From contig NC_090614.1 of the NCBI RefSeq assembly GCF_004359215.1, positions 3,208,686 through 3,248,091 on the forward strand: a stretch of 39,406 bases of DNA, written 5' to 3'. Both the position numbers and the translations under genes were made by a program. Below the pieces are notes generated by a model, which saw only the letters and a program-made list of their open reading frames with translations, did not search any database and had not been told where the DNA came from. The stretch comes from Bremia lactucae (taxonomy: Eukaryota > Oomycota > Peronosporomycetes > Peronosporales > Peronosporaceae). Position 1 is the stretch's first letter. Each line of letters starts with the position of its first letter. Of this stretch, positions 31,297-39,406 are shown piece by piece.

Positions 31297-31850
31297 TGTA
31301 ACGGGCTAAAGTTGCCCGAATGTAACACAGTTCCCGTTAAGTACACTTGGTGTACTTAAGGGGATGGTCAATTACTAAATTATAGTAACTAGACCCAGCA
31401 CTCGGGTGTGGTGCACATTTGTGACCAACCCTTGTGTATGTGATGCACATCGGTGCATTCACATTACGAGGGATGACGCCTAGCGTCATCCGTTACGCGA
31501 GGTATCTAGAAAGATACGCTCGCAATACATATTGTTATCTATAGAGATGACATTTCGATTGGTAAAAATAGGTACTTGTATTTAATATGATTAAAAATAT
31601 AAACCAGTCTGAAAACTACATCCTGCTTGGTAAGTGCGCACGAGGAGCCGGATTACCGCTCCCGTGACGACAGTTAACCGGAGTACTTAGTGCGTTGGGT
31701 GAGGTCGCTTGCGCGCCCACACAACTACCTCACTGCGCGCAAGAGAAGCTGGTTAAACCGCTTCCTCGCTGTGCTAGGGTGTGTGTCTAAGTAGAGCGTG
31801 GCCGCATTACGACGTGCCCGCCTACATATAGAGCTCAGCAATGTGTCCAA
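31297..31850 (+). repeat. LTR of a third Gypsy-like family, rich in perfect hairpins
   Basis: Starts TGTAACGGGCTAAAGTTGCC. The right end is uncertain (CCAACA near 31850, followed by AATGGTGCTGG, a possible primer site). It contains at least six short stem-loops (listed under findings). The remaining 31851-32040 reads as element leader and is cut by the next LTR. Confidence 0.6.
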
Positions 31851-32040
31851 CAAATGGTGCTGGTCGAATGTAAGGCTCCGTATCGCTTGGAGGTCGAAAC
31901 CTCAATACCGAACAAAATGGTGTTAATGTTAGACATAAGGAATACCAACAAATGTTGACGTTGCATTTCATGCGCAATCAGGGACGCGGTTGTGCCTGTC
32001 TACGCGCGCTCGCCCAAATGGACGTGTTTTTGACTGCCTC

Positions 32041-32502
32041 TGTAATGAGGCACACATTGGTTGGAAAGCCGTTGTTGTGGTACATTTACTATGTGGGTAA
32101 AATACCCTTTATTTTACTTTAAAATAGTTGATTATCAAAATCCCATTGTATTATGGGTAACAAATGTGGTCGCCGCCAGATCTTTATCTGGCGACCAAAA
32201 TTTATCTTAAAATTAGGTACGGTAAGGTCTAAAGATTTAATTAATTAAAAAAGTTGAGTTCCCCTTTTGTTCTTAAAGCGTCTAGTGTCTTTTTAAGGCT
32301 TGCGCATTGATCTGTGACAGATAGAAGCCTTTCTGAGATACATTGGTTCTACGAACCCCTGAACCCTTGAACTAGGATTCATTAAGCTCTAATAGCTTGT
32401 ACGAATTCCTAAGTTGTTAAACCCAATAGTTCTATTGAACGAAGAGGCTCTCTGAGGCTAAAATTCTTTCTCTGACTTAAGGGACGAGGTAGCTCCGCTA
32501 CA
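32041..32502 (+). repeat. 5' LTR of the chromodomain Gypsy
   Basis: 462 bp if it ends at TCCGCTACA. It starts TGTAATGAGGCACACATTGG and aligns with 39058 onward. It contains the stem-loop GGTCGCCGCCAGAT...ATCTGGCGACC (about 32170-32198), conserved in the 3' LTR. Followed by CTCGGTAGCACTCGTAGTC, similar to the sequence after the LTR at 21475. Confidence 0.8.
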
Positions 32503-32525
32503 CTCGGTAGCACTCGTAGTCAATC
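32503..32525 (+). promoter_or_regulatory. Putative primer-binding site
   Basis: CTCGGTAGCACTCGTAG directly after the LTR. The same core CGGTAGCACT follows a different LTR family at 21476. It lacks the usual leading TGG. Confidence 0.35.
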
Positions 32526-32562
32526 TACGCCTGAGTCTTTACAAAACTAATCCATCACGAAA

Positions 32563-33498
32563 ATGGAAGAGGTTCCAGAGTTGTCAGAAGCGCAACGCGC
32601 CGCTTATGACAAGCCTAAAACCTTATTCGAGCTTGAACGCGTGGAATTTATTATTTCCCAGGAACCAGAGGTCCTAAATGCAAGGCTTGAAGCCTTCATG
32701 CGGAACGAAACCTCCCTGGTCGGTCAGGTAGGACCACTTTGCGGCTTCTATGCCAACTCGGTATATCTCTGTACCTGACTCAGAGCCGAGGGCTCGCCCT
32801 CTAAATGTAAATGTGAAGACATTTGAGGGAAAAGAGGGAGAAAATCTCCCTTTTTGGATTGAGCAGATGGAAATGTCCATTGATTCCGCCTTGTTCTTAA
32901 CAGAACGGCAAAAGGTGGCTATGGTTATTTCCAAACTTGGAGGTAGAGCGGGCACTATCGTGCAGCACGTCCATAAATGACGCTTTTCCCTCATGGGATT
33001 CGCTGAAACAGCAAATGACCAGCATGTTTGCACCGCCTGATCAGGCTTTTCGCATGCGAGCACGGCTCCTAGCGACTCGACAGGGTAAAAGAACCCTAGG
33101 AGACTTTGTCCAGGAGTTGAGATTTCTCATTGCATCTACGCATCAAGACCCGGTGCAAGAAGCAATTGTAGGAACCATCTTTATGGGGGGTCTCAATGAA
33201 GGCGCGTTGCCCGGACGGAATTAATCCGATCTCATCCTGCTACTTATGAAGAGGCAGTTGCCATAGCGCTACGCACCGAGTTCGACTTTAAGTCTGCTCG
33301 CGTTAGCACGCCTATTTACCAAACAAGCTCTTCGAGCACATGGGTACCATCTAATAGACCGGAACCCATGGATCTAAGCCTTGTTGAGGAAGGAGAAGAG
33401 GCACTTCAAGCTGTGGAACAGCATGAAATCATTAGATGTTTTATGTGCGGAAGCAAGAAAAATTTACGTCTGGCCTGTCCCCAACTAAATACTCGTTA
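32563..33498 (+). pseudogene. Gypsy gag with altered zinc knuckle
   Basis: ATG at 32563 (MEEVPELSEAQRAAYDKPKT), frameshift near 32760, then a gag core ([50 protein letters not shown]) and EPMDLSLVEE. The knuckle is CFMCGSKKNLRLAC: the spacing of CX2CX4HX4C with Asn in place of His. Several frameshifts. Confidence 0.8.
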
Positions 33499-33649
33499 AG
33501 CTCGAACGAGCACCAATTCCGACATATACCAGAAATCTGGTACGGTGCGAAAAACGTCGGTACCCAGTAACCGGGGAAGACCTAGGCTCTATTAAAACTC
33601 TCGGAGGTGAGAGTAGACATGACCTAACCCCAATTAGCTCTTTGCGTAA

Positions 33650-34020
33650 TGGCACGGGACGTGAGTACAAGCCTGGCTTGTTAGTCGCTCAAGCGACTGT
33701 GAATGGACTTTGATAAGCCATGGTCAGTTTTAATTTGCTCAGGAGCGTCTTGCAATTATGCTCGACGTCTTTGATTGTAAGAAGTCAACAATACGTTTAG
33801 GACTTAAAGCGCATGAAAGTAATTCAATCACTGTTCGCGTAGCGACTGGGGCTCGTGTCACTCTTCCTAGAGTTCCTTTGAACTTACGCATAAAGTTTCT
33901 TGGCTTTGACAGTATGCAACGTGGTCTCGTCCTTGATTGGATTCGAGATATGATCTCATCCTTGGTATGGCCTGGCTTGAACGCCAAGAGCCATGGATCG
34001 ATTGAAGGTCTAAAACCTTA
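33650..34020 (+). pseudogene. Gypsy aspartic protease, catalytic residue lost
   Basis: LLVAQATVNG, then near 33725 WSVLICSGASCNYARR, where the catalytic Asp of the D-S/T-G motif is Cys, then ITVRVATGARVTLPRV. The C-terminal part has shifted frames. The same position is also Cys in the fragment at 12640-14104. Confidence 0.75.
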
Positions 34021-34959
34021 AGCGTCACACGCAATGTTCCTAGCAAAGTTTCGAAGAGTAATGAGCCCACCTTTGCTAGGCAACAAGAAACGCTATTGGT
34101 GCGAATGACTGACTAAATCTGTCAGTGGGTTAGACATTGGAATGTCTAAGTTAATAAACCCAATGTTGAAAACATTAAGTTTGAGCCCGCAACAGAATTA
34201 AGTGGAACGGCACGTATTCCGTCGAGTGACACTCGTTGTAAAAACGCCTCAATGAATGCTGAAAGCTGTTGGCCTTAGACCGAGTCATCAAGGGTGTAAT
34301 ATCCCTGAGAAACGTGGAGTGGCAAGTCTAAGTCCACCGAGTTTGTTCGGCCGAGGTGGCACCATACTGAGTGTCAGCAGTGACACTATTGGCGGTTCGC
34401 TAGGGCATTTCGTGTCAAACTCTTCTAATGCACGTGAAGTGACATGTGGACAAGGAAGCTGAGTTTTCTAACTCCTTGTCGGATGTCGAAGTAGACACCA
34501 GCTCTGGTATAGATCTTATACAGGCTGAAAATTTGAAGACGTGAATGTGCCGGCCTCTAAGAGGCGTATTGTCTCTACTCCAAGGCAGGCGAGATGCAAA
34601 GTATCTATACCCTCACAAAGTGATACGAGTAAGGAATAGAATATGCTTGTAAATGGTGTAACCGGTAAAATCGAGGGCGAATTGAGCCTTGCGGCAATCC
34701 CTTCGTAACATGCTCTTCTGGAGAAAGACAAAATGTCTAGTGATGAGTGCGGTCGAGCCTTAAAGGCTGGCGGCTTCTTGAGACGGTGGTCAGTCGACCA
34801 ACGATTAAGTTAAACTCATCGTCACTTCTGGACGAAGTTGTCCTGGATGACACAGAAGCTGCACTTAGTGCGCGGAGTGGATCATCAATCCTTAAAGATC
34901 CGCAGATCCATTTTATTCCTTGATTAAGAATTTTAAGATGTGATCTGTCAAATATACCA

Positions 34960-35610
34960 TCTGTTTACCCCCGGATAGAGGTGTCCGTCATGAAATTGAC
35001 TTAATCCCTGGAAACAAATACTCTGTCACACGACAGTGGCCTTTACCAAGGAAACAGTGTGACAACATTGACAATTTTTCCGAGCTAGGCACGAGGCTGG
35101 AATGGTACGACAAAGCAAATCTCCCCGTTCGACACCGACATTTTGAGTCAGAAAGCCAAATGGCAAATGGCACATTGTACTGCTTATAATAAGCTTTTCT
35201 TATGCTGTCACTATACCTGCACAAACCCCCATTCCTAGAAAGGATGTTCTCCAGAACATTGTGGTGGGATGTACAATGTACAGTGCACTTGACGTAGTCG
35301 ATGGTTATTACCAACTGCTCATGCGAGCTAGCGATATTTCGCTTACAGCGCAACTCAGGCAGTATGCCATGGGAGTGGTTGGTTATGCAACAAGGGATTT
35401 CCAACGCCCCGGCGACATTTAATCGTCTAGTGACGCAACTGTTCCGCCCTCATTGAGGTTATGCACAGACTTATTTTGATGAATTTTTTGTCCATAGTCG
35501 TGCGGGGCAGGGTCGGTAGGATGTGAAAAATTATATAGACCATTTCGAGTAGTGCTCGAGTGTATGCGCACAGATAAATTGTATGCTAATGCATCTAAAT
35601 GCATTTTTGG
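34960..35610 (+). pseudogene. Gypsy reverse transcriptase, N-terminal two thirds
   Basis: RGVRHEIDLIPG near 34977, then IPRKDVLQNIVVG, YSALDVVDGYYQLLMRASDI near 35280, VVGYATRDF, and near 35465 QTYFDE, where the second Asp of YFDD is Glu. LYANASKCIFG ends at 35610, where RT homology stops at the inversion breakpoint. Frameshifts between blocks. Confidence 0.82.
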
Positions 35611-36405
35611 TCACACGGCCAGGACGTCGGAGGAGCTCGCTGCTCGCGATATTCTTCATGAGCAATACCTTACGCCAAAGGAAATGACGCGAAGAATCTA
35701 ACGCATTTGCGTGATCAGGCCCGTGGGGCTTCGGTGACTTCAATGAGGGAAATTCCGATCGTTTGTTTCGAAACGAATTAAAAGTCAAAACGAAAACGAG
35801 GTCTCATTTGAGAACTGCGTCCATCAGGCCCGCCGCCTCCGCAGTATTTGGAATAATAGAGTCTTGGACGTGGCTGATAATCGTTTGGAACGGAAGCTTC
35901 GCTTTGATTACGCCAAGCTTAAGACCAAAGGCCTGTTACGTCCGGCATTTAAGCCACAAAACGAGGAAAGGCCTAGCCGATATTTCAGTGCTTCGATTGA
36001 CCGTATAACCATGGATAAAGCCGCACTGAGGCTATAGATCCACCTAATCCCACTTCTAGTGGTGAAAAGCGTCTTTGACGCAAGTTGACTCTGAGCTTGG
36101 CGATCGAAAACGTCAACGGCGTACGGGCAATCTTGCTGAAGAGGTACCTCAAACTCCCAAGAGCTTTCAAAAGAGGGGTACCCCTGCCACTTCACCAGAT
36201 ACTGGTATTGGCCCTTACGACGACGTCGCTTTAAAAGTTTCTCCACGTGAAACTGAAGGTACCCTCGCGCATTAAGCATCGCGGGAGGGGGCCGAAATCT
36301 GGATGGAAGCATTTGATGCTCAAGAGCACGAAGTGCAACTTCTTCGTGAGAGCCTTGCTCGGGTGAGGGCACTTTTGAGGCGGTTCAAAACCTTCTTTCG
36401 ATGCT
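35611..36405 (+). pseudogene. Antisense-frame relic of the Gypsy 3' region, part 2
   Basis: Plus strand, opposite to the local pol sense: HTARTSEELAARDILHEQYL (35611 on), then after frame changes NNRVLDVADNRLERKLRFDY, AFKPQNEERPSRYFSASI and DRITMDKAAL (to about 36010). It continues as SELGDRKRQRRTGNLAEEV, VSPRETEGTLAH, and WMEAFDAQEHEVQLLRESLA, RVRALLRRFKTFFRC (to about 36405). It is hydrophilic and basic, with long helical stretches and no domain I recognise. The part at 36078-36275 lies directly opposite the chromodomain codons and is open on both strands. It is in frame with 38551-38740 (minus) if the inversion is undone. Confidence 0.5.
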
Positions 36406-36673
36406 AGAACATCAGCAACCTCGTTTAGAGGGCCATTTGGACATCCTGGTGAGGATGCAGAAATCTGCGGCTTAACCGCCTGTCTCGGCGCAACCGCGTT
36501 AAGTCCATGTGGGAAGGATCCCGATATGGCTTAAGCAAGCCGACGTAGAACACTGGGTGTGTACGCAGCTTGCTAGGAAGGTTAAGCGTGTAAGCTAGGG
36601 TCTTCTTGGCCATGACCGTAAATTGTCCAATAAAGCGCGGGCGCAATTTGGTCTTGAAGATCGCGAAAACCAA
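36097..36673 (-). pseudogene. Gypsy integrase C-terminus and chromodomain
   Basis: LRPRFIGQFTVMAKKTLAYT and THPVFYVGLLKPYRDPSH (36650-36500) form the integrase C-terminal module. After a frame change come LNARGYLQFHVEKLLKRRR and QYLVKWQGYPSFESSWEFE (about 36261-36097), a clear chromodomain. In this group it targets integration to chromatin with certain histone H3 marks (family knowledge). The 154-codon frame holding the chromodomain is open from 36372 to 35908. Confidence 0.87.
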
Positions 36674-37560
36674 GTTAATAGGTTAATTCTTAGCTTTTAA
36701 TTAAAGGTAATCTCCGACCACATAAGCATTAATACAGCTTCTGCTTTTGGCATATGCTTTTTCTTTTTGTTTGTCTTGGCTATCAGCCATCATGTCACGT
36801 ACATGTCTTAAGACACTAAATTGTATTGCGATAAACTCGCTTACTTGTTTCCAAATGGTAAATAGGGCTAATATCAGCAAGCTCATCGGCTTATTCTCCC
36901 CTACCAGCCCTAAGCCACGCAGTGGTATCGTTAACGGAACGCGTGGGTGGGTGAGGCCGTTGACATAGAGCGGAGTGTAGCCTGTAGAGGCATGGACAGC
37001 GTTATTTAACGCAAATTATCCCACTGGAAGCATTGAGCTCCAGTGCTTTGGTGTTGGAACACACACACTGCGTAAAATGTTTTTAATGACGCAATTGACA
37101 CGTTCAGTTTGACCATCGGTCTGCGAATGGTCTGCAGTGGACATATCCAATCTGGTACCCAGCACTCGGAAATCGATTGCCAGAATTTACCCGTGAAACG
37201 GGGGTCCCGATCAGAAACGTTTGCCACTGGCAAACCGTGCTGTCGAAATACACGATCGATGAACAGCCTTGCTGTACCTTCACCATCAATAGTATCCGGC
37301 ACGGCCGCTAAGTGTGCCATTTAGCTCAATCGGTCAACAAAGACAACTATGCCGGTGTTACTGGTCGAATCTTTCGGTGGACCGAAAACAAATCCATACT
37401 AATGGACTTCCAACACCCTATGGGTACGGACAGACTTGCCAGTGACGCAGCAGCATGCGCCGAGGGCTTAACCCGTTGGCAAGTTTCGCACGTGCGAACC
37501 TATGTGCTGACCCATTTATAAAGTTTGAGCCACCAATAAATCTGCCTTACAGAGCCGTAG
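36674..37560 (-). pseudogene. Gypsy integrase core
   Basis: From about 37520 down: degenerate zinc region, FVFGPPKDSTSNTGIVVFVD and MAHLAAVPDTIDGEGTARLF (from 37320), then VANVSDRDPRFTGKFWQSI (second catalytic Asp). After a frame change near 37140 comes QTDGQTERVNCVIK (catalytic Glu), then YTPLYVNGL, and MADSQDKQKEKAYA near 36800. Confidence 0.85.
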
Positions 37561-37699
37561 GTCATTTCTCTACCGAGATGACCACCAAGGACTGTATCGT
37601 GCCTCATAGAAGATTCGGTACTTTAAATTCTCAACATGAGGAACAACGACAGGTGGAGGATCCACAGCGTCCGCGCAATAAAGCAATAGGTCTTTATCG

Positions 37700-38547
37700 A
37701 TAAACAATCGACATAACCTTGCGCGCAAACGTGCCGGCAATTTAAAACCCGAGTCAGAGTTCTTTAAAGCTCGTAGCAGAGCTACACACTGTTCATCCTT
37801 GGCTTAAGCCAGACGGATTAAGTCAGCAATAGGCGACATGATAGTCGTTAAATGAGAGAGCTCATAATCCGGCCTGCGTAATAACGCATTGGCCAAAGCA
37901 TTCTGCTTGTCAAGTTTATACTAAACCTCGAAGTTGTATTTGATGAAAAAAGATAGCCATCGGGCCATTCTCTGCATGGGTTAAGGCGACTTAGTCGCCG
38001 TGCGTAATGACGCGTGATCTGTCCATATCACAAACGGCTTAGAGCCTATCAGACGAACTCTGAATTTGGCGAGAGCATACTTCATAGCAAGTAACTCTTT
38101 GTCATGAACTGATTAGTTCTTTTCCGCAGCTATAAGCTGTCTAGATTCGAACGCAATTACACGTTCACGCCTACCATCATCTGTTTGAAACAAAGCATTG
38201 TCAATGGCAAAATCCGATGCTTCACAGACGACACTGAAAGGCCAATTTGGATTTGGCAGTCCCCAAATCGGGAGATGGATAAGACTGCCCTTACTGCTTG
38301 AAAAGCATGACGCTCGGTGCTAGTCCAGCACCAATCTGTATCCTTCTTCAGGAGATTAGTTAATGGTCTAGCCATATCAGCGTAATTCTCACTATATCTG
38401 TGTAAATAGTTGGCAAGGCCCAACCACTAACGCAAACCCTTTTGGCTTTTAGAAATCGGCCAATCTACTATGGCTTTTGCCTTAGCGGGATCCGCTCTAA
38501 AGCCTCGCTTCCCAAGGAAGCACCCTAAGAAAGGATTTTTTTCTGCG
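37700..38547 (-). pseudogene. Gypsy reverse transcriptase C-terminus and RNase H
   Basis: Starts at the inversion breakpoint with AEKNPFLGCFLGKRGFRADP, then LGLANYLHRYSENYADMARP, KKDTDWCWTSTERHAFQAV, an RNase H block (LLAMKYALAKFRVRLIG, IWTDHASLRTA, near 38110-38000) and ALLRRPDYEL near 37880. Linker to integrase follows. Several stops. Confidence 0.85.
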
Positions 38548-38550
38548 CCA

Positions 38551-38740
38551 GAGATCCAGATGGTCAAGCTGTGACCAGCGATCGTTTTCAGACGCTCTTC
38601 CACACTAAGTGGAGTGAGTCTGTATTCAATATGAGCCTTAGCTTTCGCTATCTCTACAGCTCGACGACGAGCTTATTCCTATATGAGGGTTGCGCGCTCT
38701 TGCTCTTCATCGAGCGGATTCATTATAATGTTGGACTAAG
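38551..38740 (-). pseudogene. Antisense-frame relic of the Gypsy 3' region, part 1
   Basis: Minus strand from about 38725: DEEQERATLI, two stops, then ARRRAVEIAKAKAHIEYRLT, PLSVEERLKTIAGHSLTIWI to the inversion breakpoint at 38551. It is opposite to the element sense outside the inversion. It meets 35611 (+) in frame when the inversion is undone. Confidence 0.5.
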
Positions 38741-39057
38741 AATCCTGTGTCCTGCTCGAATTAAGACATCTGCGGCACCACGTCCTGGGACCGAATTCGA
38801 GGCCCGCCGACGTTTATCCGGAGGAAAGGCGTAAAAGAGCGACGCTATTTTTCCTCATTCTCTGATGGACAGTGACTTTCATAGTCCACCAATTCTTAAT
38901 CGTCGAGGAAGGTTCTAAGATTCTGTGACTCACGCTTAATTATCATGGGACAAAGGAATGCAAAACGCAACGAAACGGTTAGCTGTTTATGTTCAAACCT
39001 CAAAGAGGAAATGAAGCAAATGTTGTCACTCAGTGTTAACAGTATGATGGGTGAGGG
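38741..39057 (+). mobile_element. 3' untranslated tail of the Gypsy element
   Basis: No protein recognised on either strand. It ends in GATGGGTGAGGG, a purine-rich run directly before the 3' LTR at 39058, a likely polypurine tract. Confidence 0.55.
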
Positions 39058-39406
39058 TGTAATGGGGCACACATTGGTTGGAGAACCGTTGTTATGGTAT
39101 TTTTACTCTATGGGTAAAATACCCTTTTATCCTATCTGAAATAATTATTAATTTAATTATGGTAACAAATGTGGTCGCCGCCAGATTTATACCTGGCGAC
39201 CGAAATCTAACTTAAATTAGCTAGGGTAAGGTTTTGATCAAATAATTAAATAAAGTACAGTTCCCCTTTTGATTTTAAAGCGTTTATTGCGTTTTTAAGG
39301 CTACAGCTGATGCCATAACAGGCCATCGCTGTAGCTAAAGCGATTTAGCGTAGCTTTCAGGTGCGACGGAAGGGAAACCTTTCGTCCACCGAAGTGATCC
39401 AACAGC
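39058..39406 (+). repeat. 3' LTR of the chromodomain Gypsy, cut by the window end
   Basis: Starts TGTAATGGGGCACACATTGG and aligns with 32041 onward (GTAACAAATGTGGTCGCCGC, GTTCCCCTTTTG). The two copies stop matching well after TTTTTAAGGCT at about 39301. There this copy has a different stem-loop (CTACAGC...GCTGTAG, 39303-39336). Confidence 0.82.

Larger units (their letters stand above)
35611..38547. other. Inverted segment inside the Gypsy element (2937 bp)
   Basis: RT sequence on the plus strand stops at 35610 after KCIFG. The next residues of the RT (AEKNPFLGC...) are on the minus strand, starting at 38547. At both ends three bases are shared in inverted form (TGG 35608-35610, CCA 38548-38550). 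All pol domains between these points are on the minus strand, while gag, protease, first RT part and both LTRs are on the plus strand. Confidence 0.8.
32041..39406 (+). mobile_element. Chromodomain Gypsy element with internal inversion; 3' LTR runs off the window
   Basis: 5' LTR 32041-32502, then gag, protease and the first part of RT on the plus strand to 35610. The segment 35611-38547 is inverted and carries the end of RT, RNase H, integrase and chromodomain. A tail of about 510 bases follows, then the 3' LTR from 39058. The domain set and the chromodomain place it with chromoviruses. The element is dead (many stops). Confidence 0.85.

Noticed and set aside
1..39406. Search for tRNA and rRNA genes
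   Set aside because: No cloverleaf with A and B boxes and no rRNA segment could be recognised by eye; a tRNAscan run would settle it.

Overview
The window looks like a repeat-rich part of an oomycete nuclear genome, most like a Phytophthora or downy-mildew-type species. Evidence: host genes are compact, and one carries six introns of about 54-77 bp. There is an oomycete-style chitin synthase relic and a CENP-B-type HTH protein with a Myb-like domain I associate with oomycetes. The space between genes is dominated by decayed Copia and chromodomain Gypsy elements. Species cannot be fixed from sequence alone. Three runs of exactly 100 N (10909-11008, 15198-15297, 21762-21861) are assembly gaps.

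Left part (1-10.5 kb): the window opens inside a tRNA 2'-phosphotransferase gene (1-396, +). A chitin synthase gene on the + strand (826-7310) is broken by point changes and by three insertions: a solo LTR (1243-1694), a whole Copia element with a perfect CTTGA target duplication (1797-6279), and a second solo LTR (6565-7065). The Copia element itself carries a stray Gypsy reverse-transcriptase piece (5018-5291). Next is an apparently intact seven-exon M20 peptidase gene, acetylornithine-deacetylase-like (7495-9211, +).

Middle part (10.5-24 kb): a Gypsy pol fragment (+) faces a gag-protease fragment (-), followed by a pile-up of five LTRs or LTR fragments of the TGTAACGGGG family (14220-15807). 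A host-gene island follows: a small unknown ORF (16973-17533, +), the CENP-B-HTH/coiled-coil protein (18202-19512, +), an RluA-type pseudouridine synthase (19558-20523, -, tail-to-tail with it), LTR/gag scraps, and a TMEM41/VTT-family membrane protein (22975-23733, -).

Right part (24-39.4 kb): a full-length but dead Gypsy element (24180-30066) lies between two copies of the upstream region of the TMEM41-like gene. This points to a lost tandem duplicate. After a heavily mutated ORF and a hairpin-dense LTR comes a second, larger chromodomain Gypsy element (32041 to beyond the window end). Its segment 35611-38547 is inverted. Undoing the inversion on paper makes two frames continuous at the same junction: the reverse transcriptase on one strand, and a long antisense frame that overlaps the chromodomain on the other. 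That antisense frame is the strongest candidate here for something not commonly described.
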